Assembly (NCBI RefSeq): GCF_000282455.1 | Contig: NZ_AKJG01000102.1 | Coordinates: 18,337 to 82,336 of the forward strand | DNA from: Pseudomonas sp. GM74 | Lineage (GTDB): Bacteria; Pseudomonadota; Gammaproteobacteria; Pseudomonadales; Pseudomonadaceae | Reading direction: 5' to 3' | Length of the DNA stretch: 64,000 bases | Part shown: positions 52,802-63,200 of the stretch, piece after piece | How positions within the stretch are numbered: position 1 is the first letter of the stretch | Layout: each line of letters opens with the position of its first letter | The notes under the pieces: model-generated | The model's database searches: none | What the model was told of the DNA's origin: nothing | What the model saw: the letters and a program-made list of their open reading frames with translations, nothing else | Program-made: the position numbers and the translations under genes

Positions 52802-52882
52802 TGCAAATTCGAGCCACGCTCCAAAAGCGCACAGGTTTGCTATCATCCCGGCCCTTCGTCATGGCCTTACCGAGTAGTCCAA

Positions 52883-55800
52883 ATGTCCGATCGCAGCGTT
52901 CGCCTTCAAGCTCTCAAGCACGCCCTCAAAGAGCGCATCCTGATTCTCGATGGCGGTATGGGCACGATGATCCAGAGCTACAAGCTCGAAGAGCAGGATT
53001 ACCGTGGCAAACGCTTCGCTGACTGGCCAAGCGATGTCAAAGGCAACAACGACCTGTTGGTACTGACTCGTCCGGACGTGATTGGCGGCATAGAAAAAGC
53101 CTACCTGGACGCCGGCGCGGACATTCTGGAAACCAACACCTTCAACGCCACCCAGATCTCCCTGGCTGACTACGGCATGCAAGGCCTGGCGTATGAGTTA
53201 AACGTAGAAGGCGCACGCCTGGCGCGCAAGGTCGCCGACGCCAAGACCCTGGAAACCCCGGACAAGCCGCGCTTCGTTGCCGGCGTGCTCGGTCCTACAA
53301 GTCGCACCTGCTCGCTGTCCCCGGACGTGAACAACCCCGGCTATCGCAACGTGACTTTCGATGAACTGGTGGAAAACTACACCGAGTCCACCAAAGGCCT
53401 GATCGAAGGCGGCGCCGACCTGATCCTGATCGAAACCATTTTCGACACCCTCAACGCCAAGGCGGCGATCTTCGCCGTACAAGGCGTGTTCGAGGAACTG
53501 GGCATTGAATTGCCGATCATGATTTCCGGCACCATCACCGACGCGTCGGGCCGCACCCTGTCGGGCCAGACCACTGAAGCATTCTGGAACTCCGTGGCCC
53601 ACGCCAAACCGATTTCCGTCGGCCTGAACTGCGCCCTTGGCGCCCGCGAATTGCGCCCGTACCTCGAAGAGCTGTCGAACAAGGCAGGCACCCACGTTTC
53701 CGCGCACCCGAACGCCGGCCTGCCGAACGAATTCGGCGAGTACGACGAATTGCCGTCGGAAACCGCCAAGGTCATCGAAGAATTCGCCCAGAGCGGCTTC
53801 CTCAACATCGTCGGCGGCTGCTGCGGCACCACGCCGGGCCACATCGAAGCCATCGCCAAGGCCGTGGCCGGTTATGCGCCGCGCGCGATTCCGGACATTG
53901 CGAAAGCTTGCCGTCTCTCGGGCCTTGAGCCGTTCACCATCGATCGCAACTCGCTGTTCGTCAACGTCGGCGAGCGCACCAACATCACCGGTTCCGCCAA
54001 GTTCGCCCGGCTGATCCGCGAGGACAACTACACCGAAGCCCTGGAAGTCGCCCTGCAGCAGGTCGAAGCCGGCGCCCAGGTGATCGACATCAACATGGAC
54101 GAAGGGATGCTCGATTCGAAGAAGGCCATGGTGACCTTCCTCAATCTGATTGCCGGCGAACCGGACATTTCCCGCGTACCGATCATGATCGACTCCTCGA
54201 AGTGGGAGGTGATCGAAGCCGGCCTCAAGTGCATCCAGGGCAAGGGCATCGTCAACTCGATCAGCATGAAAGAAGGCGTCGAGCAGTTCATCCATCATGC
54301 CAGGCTGTGCAAGCGCTACGGCGCCGCCGTGGTGGTGATGGCCTTCGACGAAGCCGGCCAGGCCGACACCGAAGCGCGCAAGAAGGAAATCTGCAAACGT
54401 TCCTACGACATTCTGGTCAACGAAGTGGACTTCCCGCCGGAAGACATCATCTTCGACCCGAACATCTTTGCCGTGGCCACCGGTATCGAAGAGCACAACA
54501 ACTACGCCGTCGATTTCATCAATGCCTGTGCCTACATCCGTGACGAACTGCCGTATGCGCTGACCTCCGGTGGCGTGTCCAACGTGTCGTTTTCGTTCCG
54601 TGGCAACAACCCGGTGCGCGAGGCGATCCACTCGGTGTTCCTGCTGTACGCGATCCGCTCCGGGCTGACCATGGGCATCGTCAACGCCGGGCAACTGGAG
54701 ATCTACGACCAGATCCCGGTGGAACTGCGCGACGCCGTGGAAGACGTGATCCTCAACCGCACCCCGGAAGGCACCGACGCCCTCCTCGCCATCGCCGACA
54801 AGTACAAGGGCGACGGCAGCGTCAAGGAAGCCGAGACCGAAGAGTGGCGCAACTGGGACGTCAACAAGCGCCTGGAGCACGCACTGGTCAAGGGCATCAC
54901 CACCCACATCGTCGAAGACACCGAAGAATCGCGCCAGTCCTTCGCCCGCCCGATCGAAGTGATCGAAGGCCCGCTGATGGCCGGCATGAACATCGTCGGC
55001 GACCTGTTCGGCGCCGGCAAAATGTTCCTGCCGCAAGTAGTGAAATCCGCCCGCGTCATGAAACAGGCCGTGGCCCACCTGATTCCGTTCATCGAACTGG
55101 AAAAAGGCGACAAGCCGCAGGCCAAGGGCAAAATCCTGATGGCGACCGTGAAAGGCGACGTACACGACATCGGCAAGAACATCGTTGGCGTGGTGCTGGG
55201 CTGCAACGGCTATGACATCGTCGACCTCGGCGTGATGGTGCCGGCGGAAAAAATCCTGCAGGTGGCCAAGGAACAGAAGTGCGACATCATCGGCCTGTCC
55301 GGCCTGATCACCCCGTCGCTGGATGAGATGGTCCACGTTGCCCGCGAAATGCAGCGCCAGGACTTCCATCTGCCGTTGATGATCGGTGGTGCCACCACCT
55401 CCAAGGCGCACACGGCGGTGAAGATCGAGCCCAAGTACAGCAACGACGCGGTGATCTACGTCACCGACGCCTCCCGCGCCGTCGGCGTGGCGACCCAGTT
55501 GCTGTCCAAGGAACTCAAGGCCGGATTCGTCGAGAAAACCCGCCAGGATTACATCGAAGTTCGCGAGCGCACGTCCAACCGCAGTGCCCGTACCGAACGC
55601 CTGAGCTATGGCGCGGCCATCGCCAAGAAGCCGCAATTCGACTGGGCGAGCTACACGCCGGTCAAGCCGACCTTCACCGGCACCCGGGTACTGGACAACA
55701 TCGACCTCGACGTTCTGGCCGAGTACATCGACTGGACCCCGTTCTTCATATCCTGGGACCTGGCCGGCAAGTTCCCGCGCATCCTCCAGGACGAAGTGGT

Positions 55801-56593
55801 CGGTGAAGCCGCCACCTCGCTGTACAATGATGCAAGGGAAATGCTGCGCAAATTGATCGACGAGAAGCTGATCAGCGCCCGCGCGGTGTTCGGTTTCTGG
55901 CCGGCCAACCAGGTGCATGACGACGACATCGAACTCTACGGCGATGACGGCAAGCCAATGGCCAAGCTGCATCACTTGCGCCAGCAGATCATCAAGACCG
56001 ACGGCAAGCCGAACTTCTCCCTGGCCGACTTCGTCGCGCCCAAGGACAGTGAAGTGACCGACTACGTGGGTGGTTTCATCACCACCGCGGGGATTGGTGC
56101 CGAAGAGGTGGCCAAGGCCTACCAGGATGCCGGCGACGACTACAACTCGATCATGGTCAAGGCCCTGGCCGACCGCCTGGCCGAGGCCTGCGCCGAGTGG
56201 CTGCACCAGCAGGTGCGTAAAGACTACTGGGGTTATGCCAAGGATGAAGCGCTGGATAACGAAGCATTGATCAAGGAGCAGTACAGCGGTATCCGTCCGG
56301 CACCGGGTTACCCGGCCTGCCCGGATCACACCGAGAAAGCCCAACTGTTCGCCCTGCTCGATCCCGAAGCCCAGGAAATGCGCGCAGGCCGCAGCGGCGT
56401 GTTCCTCACCGAGCACTACGCGATGTTCCCGGCAGCAGCAGTCAGCGGCTGGTACTTCGCTCACCCGCAGGCGCAATACTTCGCCGTGGGCAAGATCGAC
56501 AAGGACCAGGTACAGAGCTACACCTCGCGCAAAGGCCAGGAGTTGAGCGTGACCGAGCGCTGGCTGGCGCCGAACCTGGGTTACGACAACTAA
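52883..56593 (+). CDS. metH: Cobalamin-dependent methionine synthase
   Basis: A 1236-aa enzyme that moves a methyl group from 5-methyltetrahydrofolate via cobalamin to homocysteine. Modules in order: the homocysteine barrel (1-~330) with zinc cysteines in GLNCALGA and GGCCGTTP; the pterin-binding barrel (~350-640; VNVGERTNITGSAKFARLI); the B12 cap and Rossmann domain (~650-900) with DVHDIGKN, where His761 is the lower cobalt ligand; and the AdoMet reactivation domain (~910-1236; RPAPGYPACPDHTEK). Full length. It needs the B12 made by the neighbouring cob genes. It is followed by a hairpin and a REPIN. Confidence 0.97.
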   Translation: MSDRSVRLQALKHALKERILILDGGMGTMIQSYKLEEQDYRGKRFADWPSDVKGNNDLLVLTRPDVIGGIEKAYLDAGADILETNTFNATQISLADYGMQGLAYELNVEGARLARKVADAKTLETPDKPRFVAGVLGPTSRTCSLSPDVNNPGYRNVTFDELVENYTESTKGLIEGGADLILIETIFDTLNAKAAIFAVQGVFEELGIELPIMISGTITDASGRTLSGQTTEAFWNSVAHAKPISVGLNCALGARELRPYLEELSNKAGTHVSAHPNAGLPNEFGEYDELPSETAKVIEEFAQSGFLNIVGGCCGTTPGHIEAIAKAVAGYAPRAIPDIAKACRLSGLEPFTIDRNSLFVNVGERTNITGSAKFARLIREDNYTEALEVALQQVEAGAQVIDINMDEGMLDSKKAMVTFLNLIAGEPDISRVPIMIDSSKWEVIEAGLKCIQGKGIVNSISMKEGVEQFIHHARLCKRYGAAVVVMAFDEAGQADTEARKKEICKRSYDILVNEVDFPPEDIIFDPNIFAVATGIEEHNNYAVDFINACAYIRDELPYALTSGGVSNVSFSFRGNNPVREAIHSVFLLYAIRSGLTMGIVNAGQLEIYDQIPVELRDAVEDVILNRTPEGTDALLAIADKYKGDGSVKEAETEEWRNWDVNKRLEHALVKGITTHIVEDTEESRQSFARPIEVIEGPLMAGMNIVGDLFGAGKMFLPQVVKSARVMKQAVAHLIPFIELEKGDKPQAKGKILMATVKGDVHDIGKNIVGVVLGCNGYDIVDLGVMVPAEKILQVAKEQKCDIIGLSGLITPSLDEMVHVAREMQRQDFHLPLMIGGATTSKAHTAVKIEPKYSNDAVIYVTDASRAVGVATQLLSKELKAGFVEKTRQDYIEVRERTSNRSARTERLSYGAAIAKKPQFDWASYTPVKPTFTGTRVLDNIDLDVLAEYIDWTPFFISWDLAGKFPRILQDEVVGEAATSLYNDAREMLRKLIDEKLISARAVFGFWPANQVHDDDIELYGDDGKPMAKLHHLRQQIIKTDGKPNFSLADFVAPKDSEVTDYVGGFITTAGIGAEEVAKAYQDAGDDYNSIMVKALADRLAEACAEWLHQQVRKDYWGYAKDEALDNEALIKEQYSGIRPAPGYPACPDHTEKAQLFALLDPEAQEMRAGRSGVFLTEHYAMFPAAAVSGWYFAHPQAQYFAVGKIDKDQVQSYTSRKGQELSVTERWLAPNLGYDN

Positions 56594-56602
56594 GCAGTCT
56601 TG

Positions 56603-56623
56603 CCAACCACAAATTGTGGTTGG
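56603..56623 (+). terminator. Hairpin after metH
   Basis: CCAACCACAA and TTGTGGTTGG are perfect inverted repeats with one central base, 9 bases after the stop. There is no T-run, so termination efficiency is uncertain. Confidence 0.5.
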
Positions 56624-56633
56624 TAAAGATCCC

Positions 56634-56726
56634 TTGTGGGAGCGAGCTTGCTCGCGATGACGGAGTAACATTCAACATTAATGTTGACTGATAATCCGCT
56701 ATCGCGAGCAAGCTCGCTCCCACATT
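56634..56726. repeat. REPIN between metH and the NEL effector gene
   Basis: Arms TGTGGGAGCGAGCTTGCTCG and CGAGCAAGCTCGCTCCCACA are of the GAGC type with perfect hairpins. The interior CATTCAACATTAATGTTGAC resembles the interior of the cobN REPIN. Confidence 0.92.
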
Positions 56727-56744
56727 GGTTGTCCAGCGACTGAT

Positions 56745-59700
56745 TCAGCTGTTCCTGGCCGATGTCCCCGGCTGCGGCTCCCCACCCGCAGCTTCCTTGC
56801 GGGACAATTCGATCATCTTCGCGTTGCGCGCCGCCGCCAACTCGAAAAGCTGACTCATGAATGCGGCATCGTCGGCGTTATCGACACCGTTATCGTCCCC
56901 TCCCTGACTCTCCATTTCATCGAGTGCCCGAAAGTCTTCAGGGTATTTCTCCTTGAGATAACTCACCCAGTAGTCGCGCTGGATCAAGTCTTCGAAAAAC
57001 CCGTCGGAGCGCTCTGCATTGACGATCTCCACGCGCGCCTGCGCCAGTTGTTGCCGGGTGACGCCCGAGGCATAGGTCATGTGTTTGGGCTGACCTGGCA
57101 GGATCAGGCCGTCATCCCAGCCCTCCGTCAGACCGATTCGATAGCCCAGGCGCACTTCGGCCTCATCCTCACCGGTGTGAGCCGCGGCTTTGGTCGCCAG
57201 ATCATCGATCTTGTCCAGTCGAAACAATTGCCTGGACAGTTTCAGCAATGCTTCGCCCTTCACACTCAAGCGTCCAGGCGGAATTTCGAGTAAGGCATTG
57301 TGGGTGAACACTTTGCTTTCCAGCCCGCTGAACGTGAGGATTCGCCCGTCGACACAGGTACCATGGGTCGTCGAGCTGGCGAACAGGACCTCCCGAAGTT
57401 CGCTATTGCTGGCCGCGGCTTCCATCACTGTCCAGACCCGTCGCGTCAAGTCGGCATTGGCCACCCGAAACTCCTGGGTGTCCTGTAACCGCGAGAGCAA
57501 ATGAAAGAACGCAGCATTGTCCGGTTCGGCCGCCAGCTGATTCCAGATTTCGCTTTTACCGGCCAGTTCCTCCGGGGCCGCATTGGCCAGCCAAGGGGCT
57601 TTTTGAGCGGAATCAGGCTCAACGTCAGGGAGCTCTTCATCCGGCTCGATGCTGTCGCTGTCGCCTTCGTCGTGAGCATCATCAAGTAACTCATCGAGTT
57701 CAGGGCGCGAGAGCCCCAGCACGGTGTCGCGTGCCCCGCTGTCGCGGTAATCCCTCAAGCGCTCAAGACTCTCTAGCGCCAGGTTGTTGTCGCTCAGATC
57801 GATACCGATCATCAGAACGTTGTGATTGCCATCCAGAGCCTGCGCTGGAACCGATGTGATGTAGTTGCCACTCAGATTCAGGACCCTCAGGTGGTCGGCA
57901 TCCAGCACTCCGCCCGGCCATTGCGTCAGATTGTTATTGCGCAGATCGAGCGTCACCAGCTCCTCGAAAACGTCGATATCGAAGGCATCCAGTTCGTTGT
58001 AGCCCAGATCAAGCCACTTCAGACGTTCCAGATTACTCAATGAGGCGGACACCTGTTCGGCATCGTCCAGCCGGTTCGAAGACAGCTCCAGTCGCTCGAG
58101 CGTATCCATGTGCTGGACCGGCTCGGGAATTGCCTCCAGCCCATTGCCATTGAGTTCAAGGGTTTTCAACTGTGGAAAGGCATTGAGGAATCCATCGGAA
58201 CCTTGCCAGGTGAGTTTTACGCTCGTCAGGTTCAATGTGCCAACATGCTCGAACGATGCCGGCAGCTCCGGCAAATCGCCCAGTTGCAGGCCATTGAGAT
58301 TCAACACGGCATCCGCAACACCCTGCTCACCGATCAGCCCCTCCCGCCAGCACTCCAGGATACGCAGGGCACCCAGTCTGCGAGTGCTGGACGACGTCAT
58401 CCAGCCCGCGCCGTGAGCTCCGCGGGTAAACAGCCAGCCATTCAACTGGCGTGTAAGCGCGTCAAGGGTCTGCTCCCATCCGGCAAGGCGCTCGCCGATT
58501 TGCACGTCGGTTGCCCCGCGCTGGCGCATCTGTTCCAGCGCTTGCGAGGCTTGCTCATCGGCCAGCGTCGGTTTCAACCGTTGCAGGCGCTTTGTCAGGA
58601 TCCCGGGCCCTTCTCCCGTCGGAACTTCTGGTAGCGATAGCAAATGCCGTGCGATCGAAAAGCCACTCTCGGACGGCGGGAAGGCAAGTGGCACCGGTTC
58701 CAGGGCAAACCGTTCCAGGACACCTTCTGGCAGCCCCTTGGCCACTTCAATTCTCTGCCAGGCCGCTTTCAGCATTGCGGCAGCTTGTGGAGTCAAGGGC
58801 GCACCGACGAGATTGGTTTTGAGCAATACCTCACTGTCCAGCACCGCCACCGGTAATTCGGAGACTTTGCTGTCGCGCAAATCCAGCCAGGTCATGTCGG
58901 GCAGATCCTGGGCACCTGCCGGCCACTCCCGCAGCTCCGTCGAGCGCAGATTCAAAGCCTTGAGGTGAGACATTGCGCTGACGTCCAGGGTGTTGAGGGG
59001 GTTGTTGCTCAGGTCCAGATATTCGAGCATCCGCAACCCACCAAGACCTTGCTGAACCCCTGAGTCGACAACAATCGCGTTACTGGAAAGATCCAGCTGA
59101 GTCAATTTACCGAGATCGTTGGGTCCGATAGGGATTTCGGTCAAGCCGCAATCACGCAAGTCGAGTGTTTGCAGCTCGGTAAACTTGCTGATGAAACTGC
59201 GAATCTGTGCTGCAGGCGCTTTGCTCCCCCTTAAATACAGCGTTTGCACTTCCGGGAAAGTGCCGACCGGGAGCTCGGGAAAATCACTCAGTGGCAGATT
59301 CGGCAAATCGAGCACCGAGGCGTCAACTGTCGAGCCGTAGCGTTTGAAGACGCCCTTACGCCAGTTCGCTCTCAGGGAGTTCGCCACGCTTGTCCGGGCC
59401 ATCACTTCATTGATCACCCTTGGTATGGGTCGTGCTCGATCGGTCCAGTCGATGAGGCTCTGATTAAGCACATGGTATTGCTCACTCAAGGCCTCGACGG
59501 CCCGGAACCTGGCCTCGGCGCCCTGCCATTGCTCGACAAACTCGCCGAACAAGGCTTCGTGATTTTCGTTGATGCCCTCGCCAAGACGTCTCAACTCCCC
59601 CTTGCTGTAATCCCTGACCATTTCCTCGAGATCAACAAGGTGCGGGGATTGCGTTTTGGCGTACTCATAGGCGGGCCTGAAGTTTTCACGAAGGAAGTTC

Positions 59701-60185
59701 GACCAGTCCAGCGACAGTCCGGACCAAAGTTTTTCATGTCCGTTGAAAATGCCGTCGGGCAAGGTTCTGATCCCGGTGGCCTTGAGGTTCAATCGCTCAA
59801 GTCGCGGCAGTTCGAGAACCCCGGCGGGCCATTCAAACAACGAAGGTGCAAGTACATCCAGCCGACGCAGATTGCGCAATTGGCTGACATCCAGATCGAT
59901 CGGCGCGAATCCCGAACAGTAAATGTTGAGTTCCTCAAGCCTGGTCATTGCGCTCAGCCTCGACGACATATCGACCGCGTAGGGAGCGGCTGAATACAGA
60001 CTCAGATCCGTGAGTTCCGGCATTGTACTCAACACCTGCGGGACGTTACTGAACGCGTTCCCCGTGGCATTGATCCGCAATCTCTTGAGCCTGGGGAAAT
60101 TGGCCAACAGCGCATCGGCATTGGCATCCGTGATACACCGGCCCCGGACGTACAGGTCACGCACGTGCGAGAAATCCGCCGACAA
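56745..60185 (-). CDS. LRR and NEL-type E3 ubiquitin ligase half of a split effector
   Basis: A 1146-aa product from the ATG at 60185. It is in the same frame as, and continuous with, the upstream ORF ending at the TAG at 60221-60219. Leucine-rich repeats lie at ~1-150, ~305-475 (LQTLDLRDCGLTEIPIG, LEYLDLSNNPLNTLDVS) and ~640-810 (LKTLELNGNGLEAIPEP, LVTLDLRNNNLTQWPGG). An acidic linker (EGDSDSIEPDEELPDVEPD) leads to a helical C-terminus with TTHGTCVDGR, the CxD catalytic motif of IpaH/SspH-type NEL ligases (Cys codon 57356-57354). Such proteins ubiquitinate host proteins. No proper ribosome-binding site precedes the ATG, so it is probably the 3' part of one gene. Confidence 0.8.
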   Translation of the reverse strand: MSADFSHVRDLYVRGRCITDANADALLANFPRLKRLRINATGNAFSNVPQVLSTMPELTDLSLYSAAPYAVDMSSRLSAMTRLEELNIYCSGFAPIDLDVSQLRNLRRLDVLAPSLFEWPAGVLELPRLERLNLKATGIRTLPDGIFNGHEKLWSGLSLDWSNFLRENFRPAYEYAKTQSPHLVDLEEMVRDYSKGELRRLGEGINENHEALFGEFVEQWQGAEARFRAVEALSEQYHVLNQSLIDWTDRARPIPRVINEVMARTSVANSLRANWRKGVFKRYGSTVDASVLDLPNLPLSDFPELPVGTFPEVQTLYLRGSKAPAAQIRSFISKFTELQTLDLRDCGLTEIPIGPNDLGKLTQLDLSSNAIVVDSGVQQGLGGLRMLEYLDLSNNPLNTLDVSAMSHLKALNLRSTELREWPAGAQDLPDMTWLDLRDSKVSELPVAVLDSEVLLKTNLVGAPLTPQAAAMLKAAWQRIEVAKGLPEGVLERFALEPVPLAFPPSESGFSIARHLLSLPEVPTGEGPGILTKRLQRLKPTLADEQASQALEQMRQRGATDVQIGERLAGWEQTLDALTRQLNGWLFTRGAHGAGWMTSSSTRRLGALRILECWREGLIGEQGVADAVLNLNGLQLGDLPELPASFEHVGTLNLTSVKLTWQGSDGFLNAFPQLKTLELNGNGLEAIPEPVQHMDTLERLELSSNRLDDAEQVSASLSNLERLKWLDLGYNELDAFDIDVFEELVTLDLRNNNLTQWPGGVLDADHLRVLNLSGNYITSVPAQALDGNHNVLMIGIDLSDNNLALESLERLRDYRDSGARDTVLGLSRPELDELLDDAHDEGDSDSIEPDEELPDVEPDSAQKAPWLANAAPEELAGKSEIWNQLAAEPDNAAFFHLLSRLQDTQEFRVANADLTRRVWTVMEAAASNSELREVLFASSTTHGTCVDGRILTFSGLESKVFTHNALLEIPPGRLSVKGEALLKLSRQLFRLDKIDDLATKAAAHTGEDEAEVRLGYRIGLTEGWDDGLILPGQPKHMTYASGVTRQQLAQARVEIVNAERSDGFFEDLIQRDYWVSYLKEKYPEDFRALDEMESQGGDDNGVDNADDAAFMSQLFELAAARNAKMIELSRKEAAGGEPQPGTSARNS

Positions 60186-60218
60186 CGAAGGAAGCGCTTC
60201 ATCACAGGTCAGGTCGAG

Positions 60219-63200
60219 CTAAGTGAAGTGCGAGTGCTCTGCGGCCAGCGGCGAGTTGCGCCAGCTTTGCTTGAGGCTCTGCGCGACCGAGGCCTTGCCC
60301 CCCAGCATGAGCTCCAAAGCAGAACTCGATGTCGGCTCGCCAACCCAATGATCGAGCGTCGATTCAAGCGTCTCCCATTCCCGCAGGCGGGCCTGCAACA
60401 AACCGTAAATCTGCGCATCGGTTTTTCCCGCACGCAGCTGCGCCAGGACAAATCCGTTAGCCTGCTGTTCGGTCAGCGCCGGATAGACATCCCGAACCCG
60501 GGTCGCCAGCGAAGGATTGATCCCTTGCCCGCGCCCGCTGGCGTAATAGCCCACCAATCGTTCGTTTACCCGAACCGGAGGCTTGAACTTCGCATGCTTG
60601 CCAGTGCGATTCTCCAGGCGTTGTGCCAGTTCGGCACGATGCGCGGTGGCATAGTCGATGATTGCCCTGCGCAACTGGCTGCCCTGAGCCACATGCGGAA
60701 CACTCAGCGCCTGGCGCGCAGAGTCGGGCAAAGCGTGCATGATCGACAGGTAAAAATTATCTTCATTTCGAGGAATGCCGTTGAGCTCCTCACCGCGCTC
60801 ATCGAACGCCTGGTAAGCCGGTCCTTTCTTGACCACATATTTGCGCGTGCCGGCCGTCTGGCTGCCAATGCCATCGATCAGAGGCCCTTCAATGTGACCG
60901 TCGCGGACTTCCAAGCGCACGCTGTCGGGCCAGCCTGGCAGTTTTTCCAGGGAATGCAGTGCGAGCCACCGGCTGTCCGCCGAAACCATAGGTTCCTGAT
61001 GCAGCCCGGCAAAAGCGCGATTGACGCGCCCTTGCTGTACATACCAACGGCCCTCTTCGAGCATGTTCAAGGGTATCCGCCGCGTCGTTTGCCACCGCTC
61101 CAGCTCTTCGGCATTGGCATCGAGCAACACCCTGTTGGCAGCGGACTCACTCAGCCCCGGACAAGCTCTGCGCAGCATCGCCACCGTTCCCTTGCCCGCC
61201 TCGGTGTTCCCCGGGACAGCCTCGAACGCCGGCAACAACTCAGCCAGCCCGGGAGGCGGAGGCAGGTGATCGAGGTGCATCTTGCGCAGGGCATTGTCAC
61301 TGGTACCGCTGGCATCGGCGACGGTGAGCAGTTGTTCGTCAGTCAGGGCCTCGGTCGCATGGCCCATGCGCCGCAACAGGGTCAGGCGATCCCACTCCAA
61401 AGGACGCTCCAGCGTATGGCGCCAGGCACCGTGGCCGTTATGTTCGAGAATCGGCTGCCAGGCCCCGGCATCGGTCGGATGCTTGATCCGCCATTTTTTC
61501 AGCGATGAATCAAAGGTGGTCTCATACACCCTGCCCGCCTGGCGGATGTACGTCTTGCCGTTTGCACGATACTGTCCGAGGGCATTGGGAGCGGTGACAT
61601 CCCCCGGTTCAACGTCGCACTCATAGGCCTTCAGGTCGGGTTTCCACAGCCGTGTCGTTCCATCCGGGCGCTTGATGGCGTCCAGGCTTTCGACCACAGG
61701 CTGGGGTGGAACCGGCGCCATCTTGCCCAGCACCTTGCCGGCCCCGCCCATCGCCGCGATCAGCGCCAGGTTTTCCGCCACGTCGATCAGGTGCGCCTTG
61801 GCAGCAACGCGATCACCCTCACTCCATTCGATTACCCCTTCGAACGACTCGTACAGCAATTGCCCGGCCATCACCGTCAGCATGATCTCGCCCAGCACCG
61901 GCACGAACATTGACACCATGTTCAAGCCCAGCAGGCCGATTTCCAGCAGATGATTGAGCTTCTCCGCGCGAGCCTTCGCATCGACTTCAGCGGTCGGGAC
62001 GGCATGGCTGCGCGCGTCGGCGATGACCTTGGCGCGGTTTTGCTCGTAGAGATAAGCCCACAGATCGGTGTTGGCAGCCCAGATACCGGCAACGCCGTTA
62101 CGTGTCGCACCGTATGGGTCGAGGTAAGGATCGTCGACCGGTTCGCGCTTGCCCGGACTTTCAGGAGGAAGTTCTTTGATTCCGACGAATGTGGAGAACG
62201 GCGGAATGTACCGGGCGACCTTGACCCAGATGGAGTGCAACGGATCGCTCGGTGAGTCCGCCGCCTTGCGAGTGAACTGGCTGAAGTAGTAAGGGCGGTC
62301 GGCATAAGCCACGAATTGACTGAAAAAACGCTGGTGCGCGGTCGGCCTGCCATCGCTTGCAGACCGTGAGTTGCCAGCCGTGAACTGACGCTTGAATTCG
62401 TCACGCAACTGCGTCGAGGTGTAGCGTTTGAGCGGATGCTCGGGATCATGGGGAATGTAGACGATGAAATCACTGGTGTAGCGATACTGCTCGCTGATGC
62501 TGAACACCACACAGCCGGTCATCCGGCGCTTCATCAACACAAGGTCGCGGAACCAGACCTGTTTGTCGCCCAGCCGTGGATGGATTTCCCCGCCAATGAC
62601 CGAAAGGATCATCGAGTAGTCTTGCGGTTCGATATCCTTTTTCAACAACGCCAGGTCGGCTGCCGCCCTCATTGCGGTTTTCTGACTGTCGATGAATTGC
62701 TCGCGCAGGTTGGTTTGCGCCTGCCTGTCTTCTGGCTGGAAAAATCCGTTCACGCAGGTTTGATACTGCGCTCCGATATCCAGCGTTCGGCACAGTGACA
62801 AGAACTGCATGACCGTCATGCCCAGCGCAACATCCTGGAATGTACCGGGGGTCGACGTTTCGACGACGAACCCTGAATCACGGTGGAAGGCCCCTTCTTC
62901 ACACTCCGACGCCTCGAAGTTGTGCAATGCCGCCTGGAGCAAGGAAAGCTTCAACACCTCAAAAGACGAGACTTCGATTTCGAGCACACCAACCTCCAGG
63001 GGGCGCCGCAGGCACACCCAGGTCTTGTTGACATCGACGTCGATCGAGAACCTGTCCTTGAGAGCCTTGGCCAATATCGGCCCAGCGAATGTTTCGGCGT
63101 CGTGCAACGCGGACATTGTCTGGTCCAGCCGGGTCTGCGAGATAAAACTGGCGTTGAAACTTGCCCTCAGTGCCTGCTGTTGCGCGCCGGATGCGTGCAC

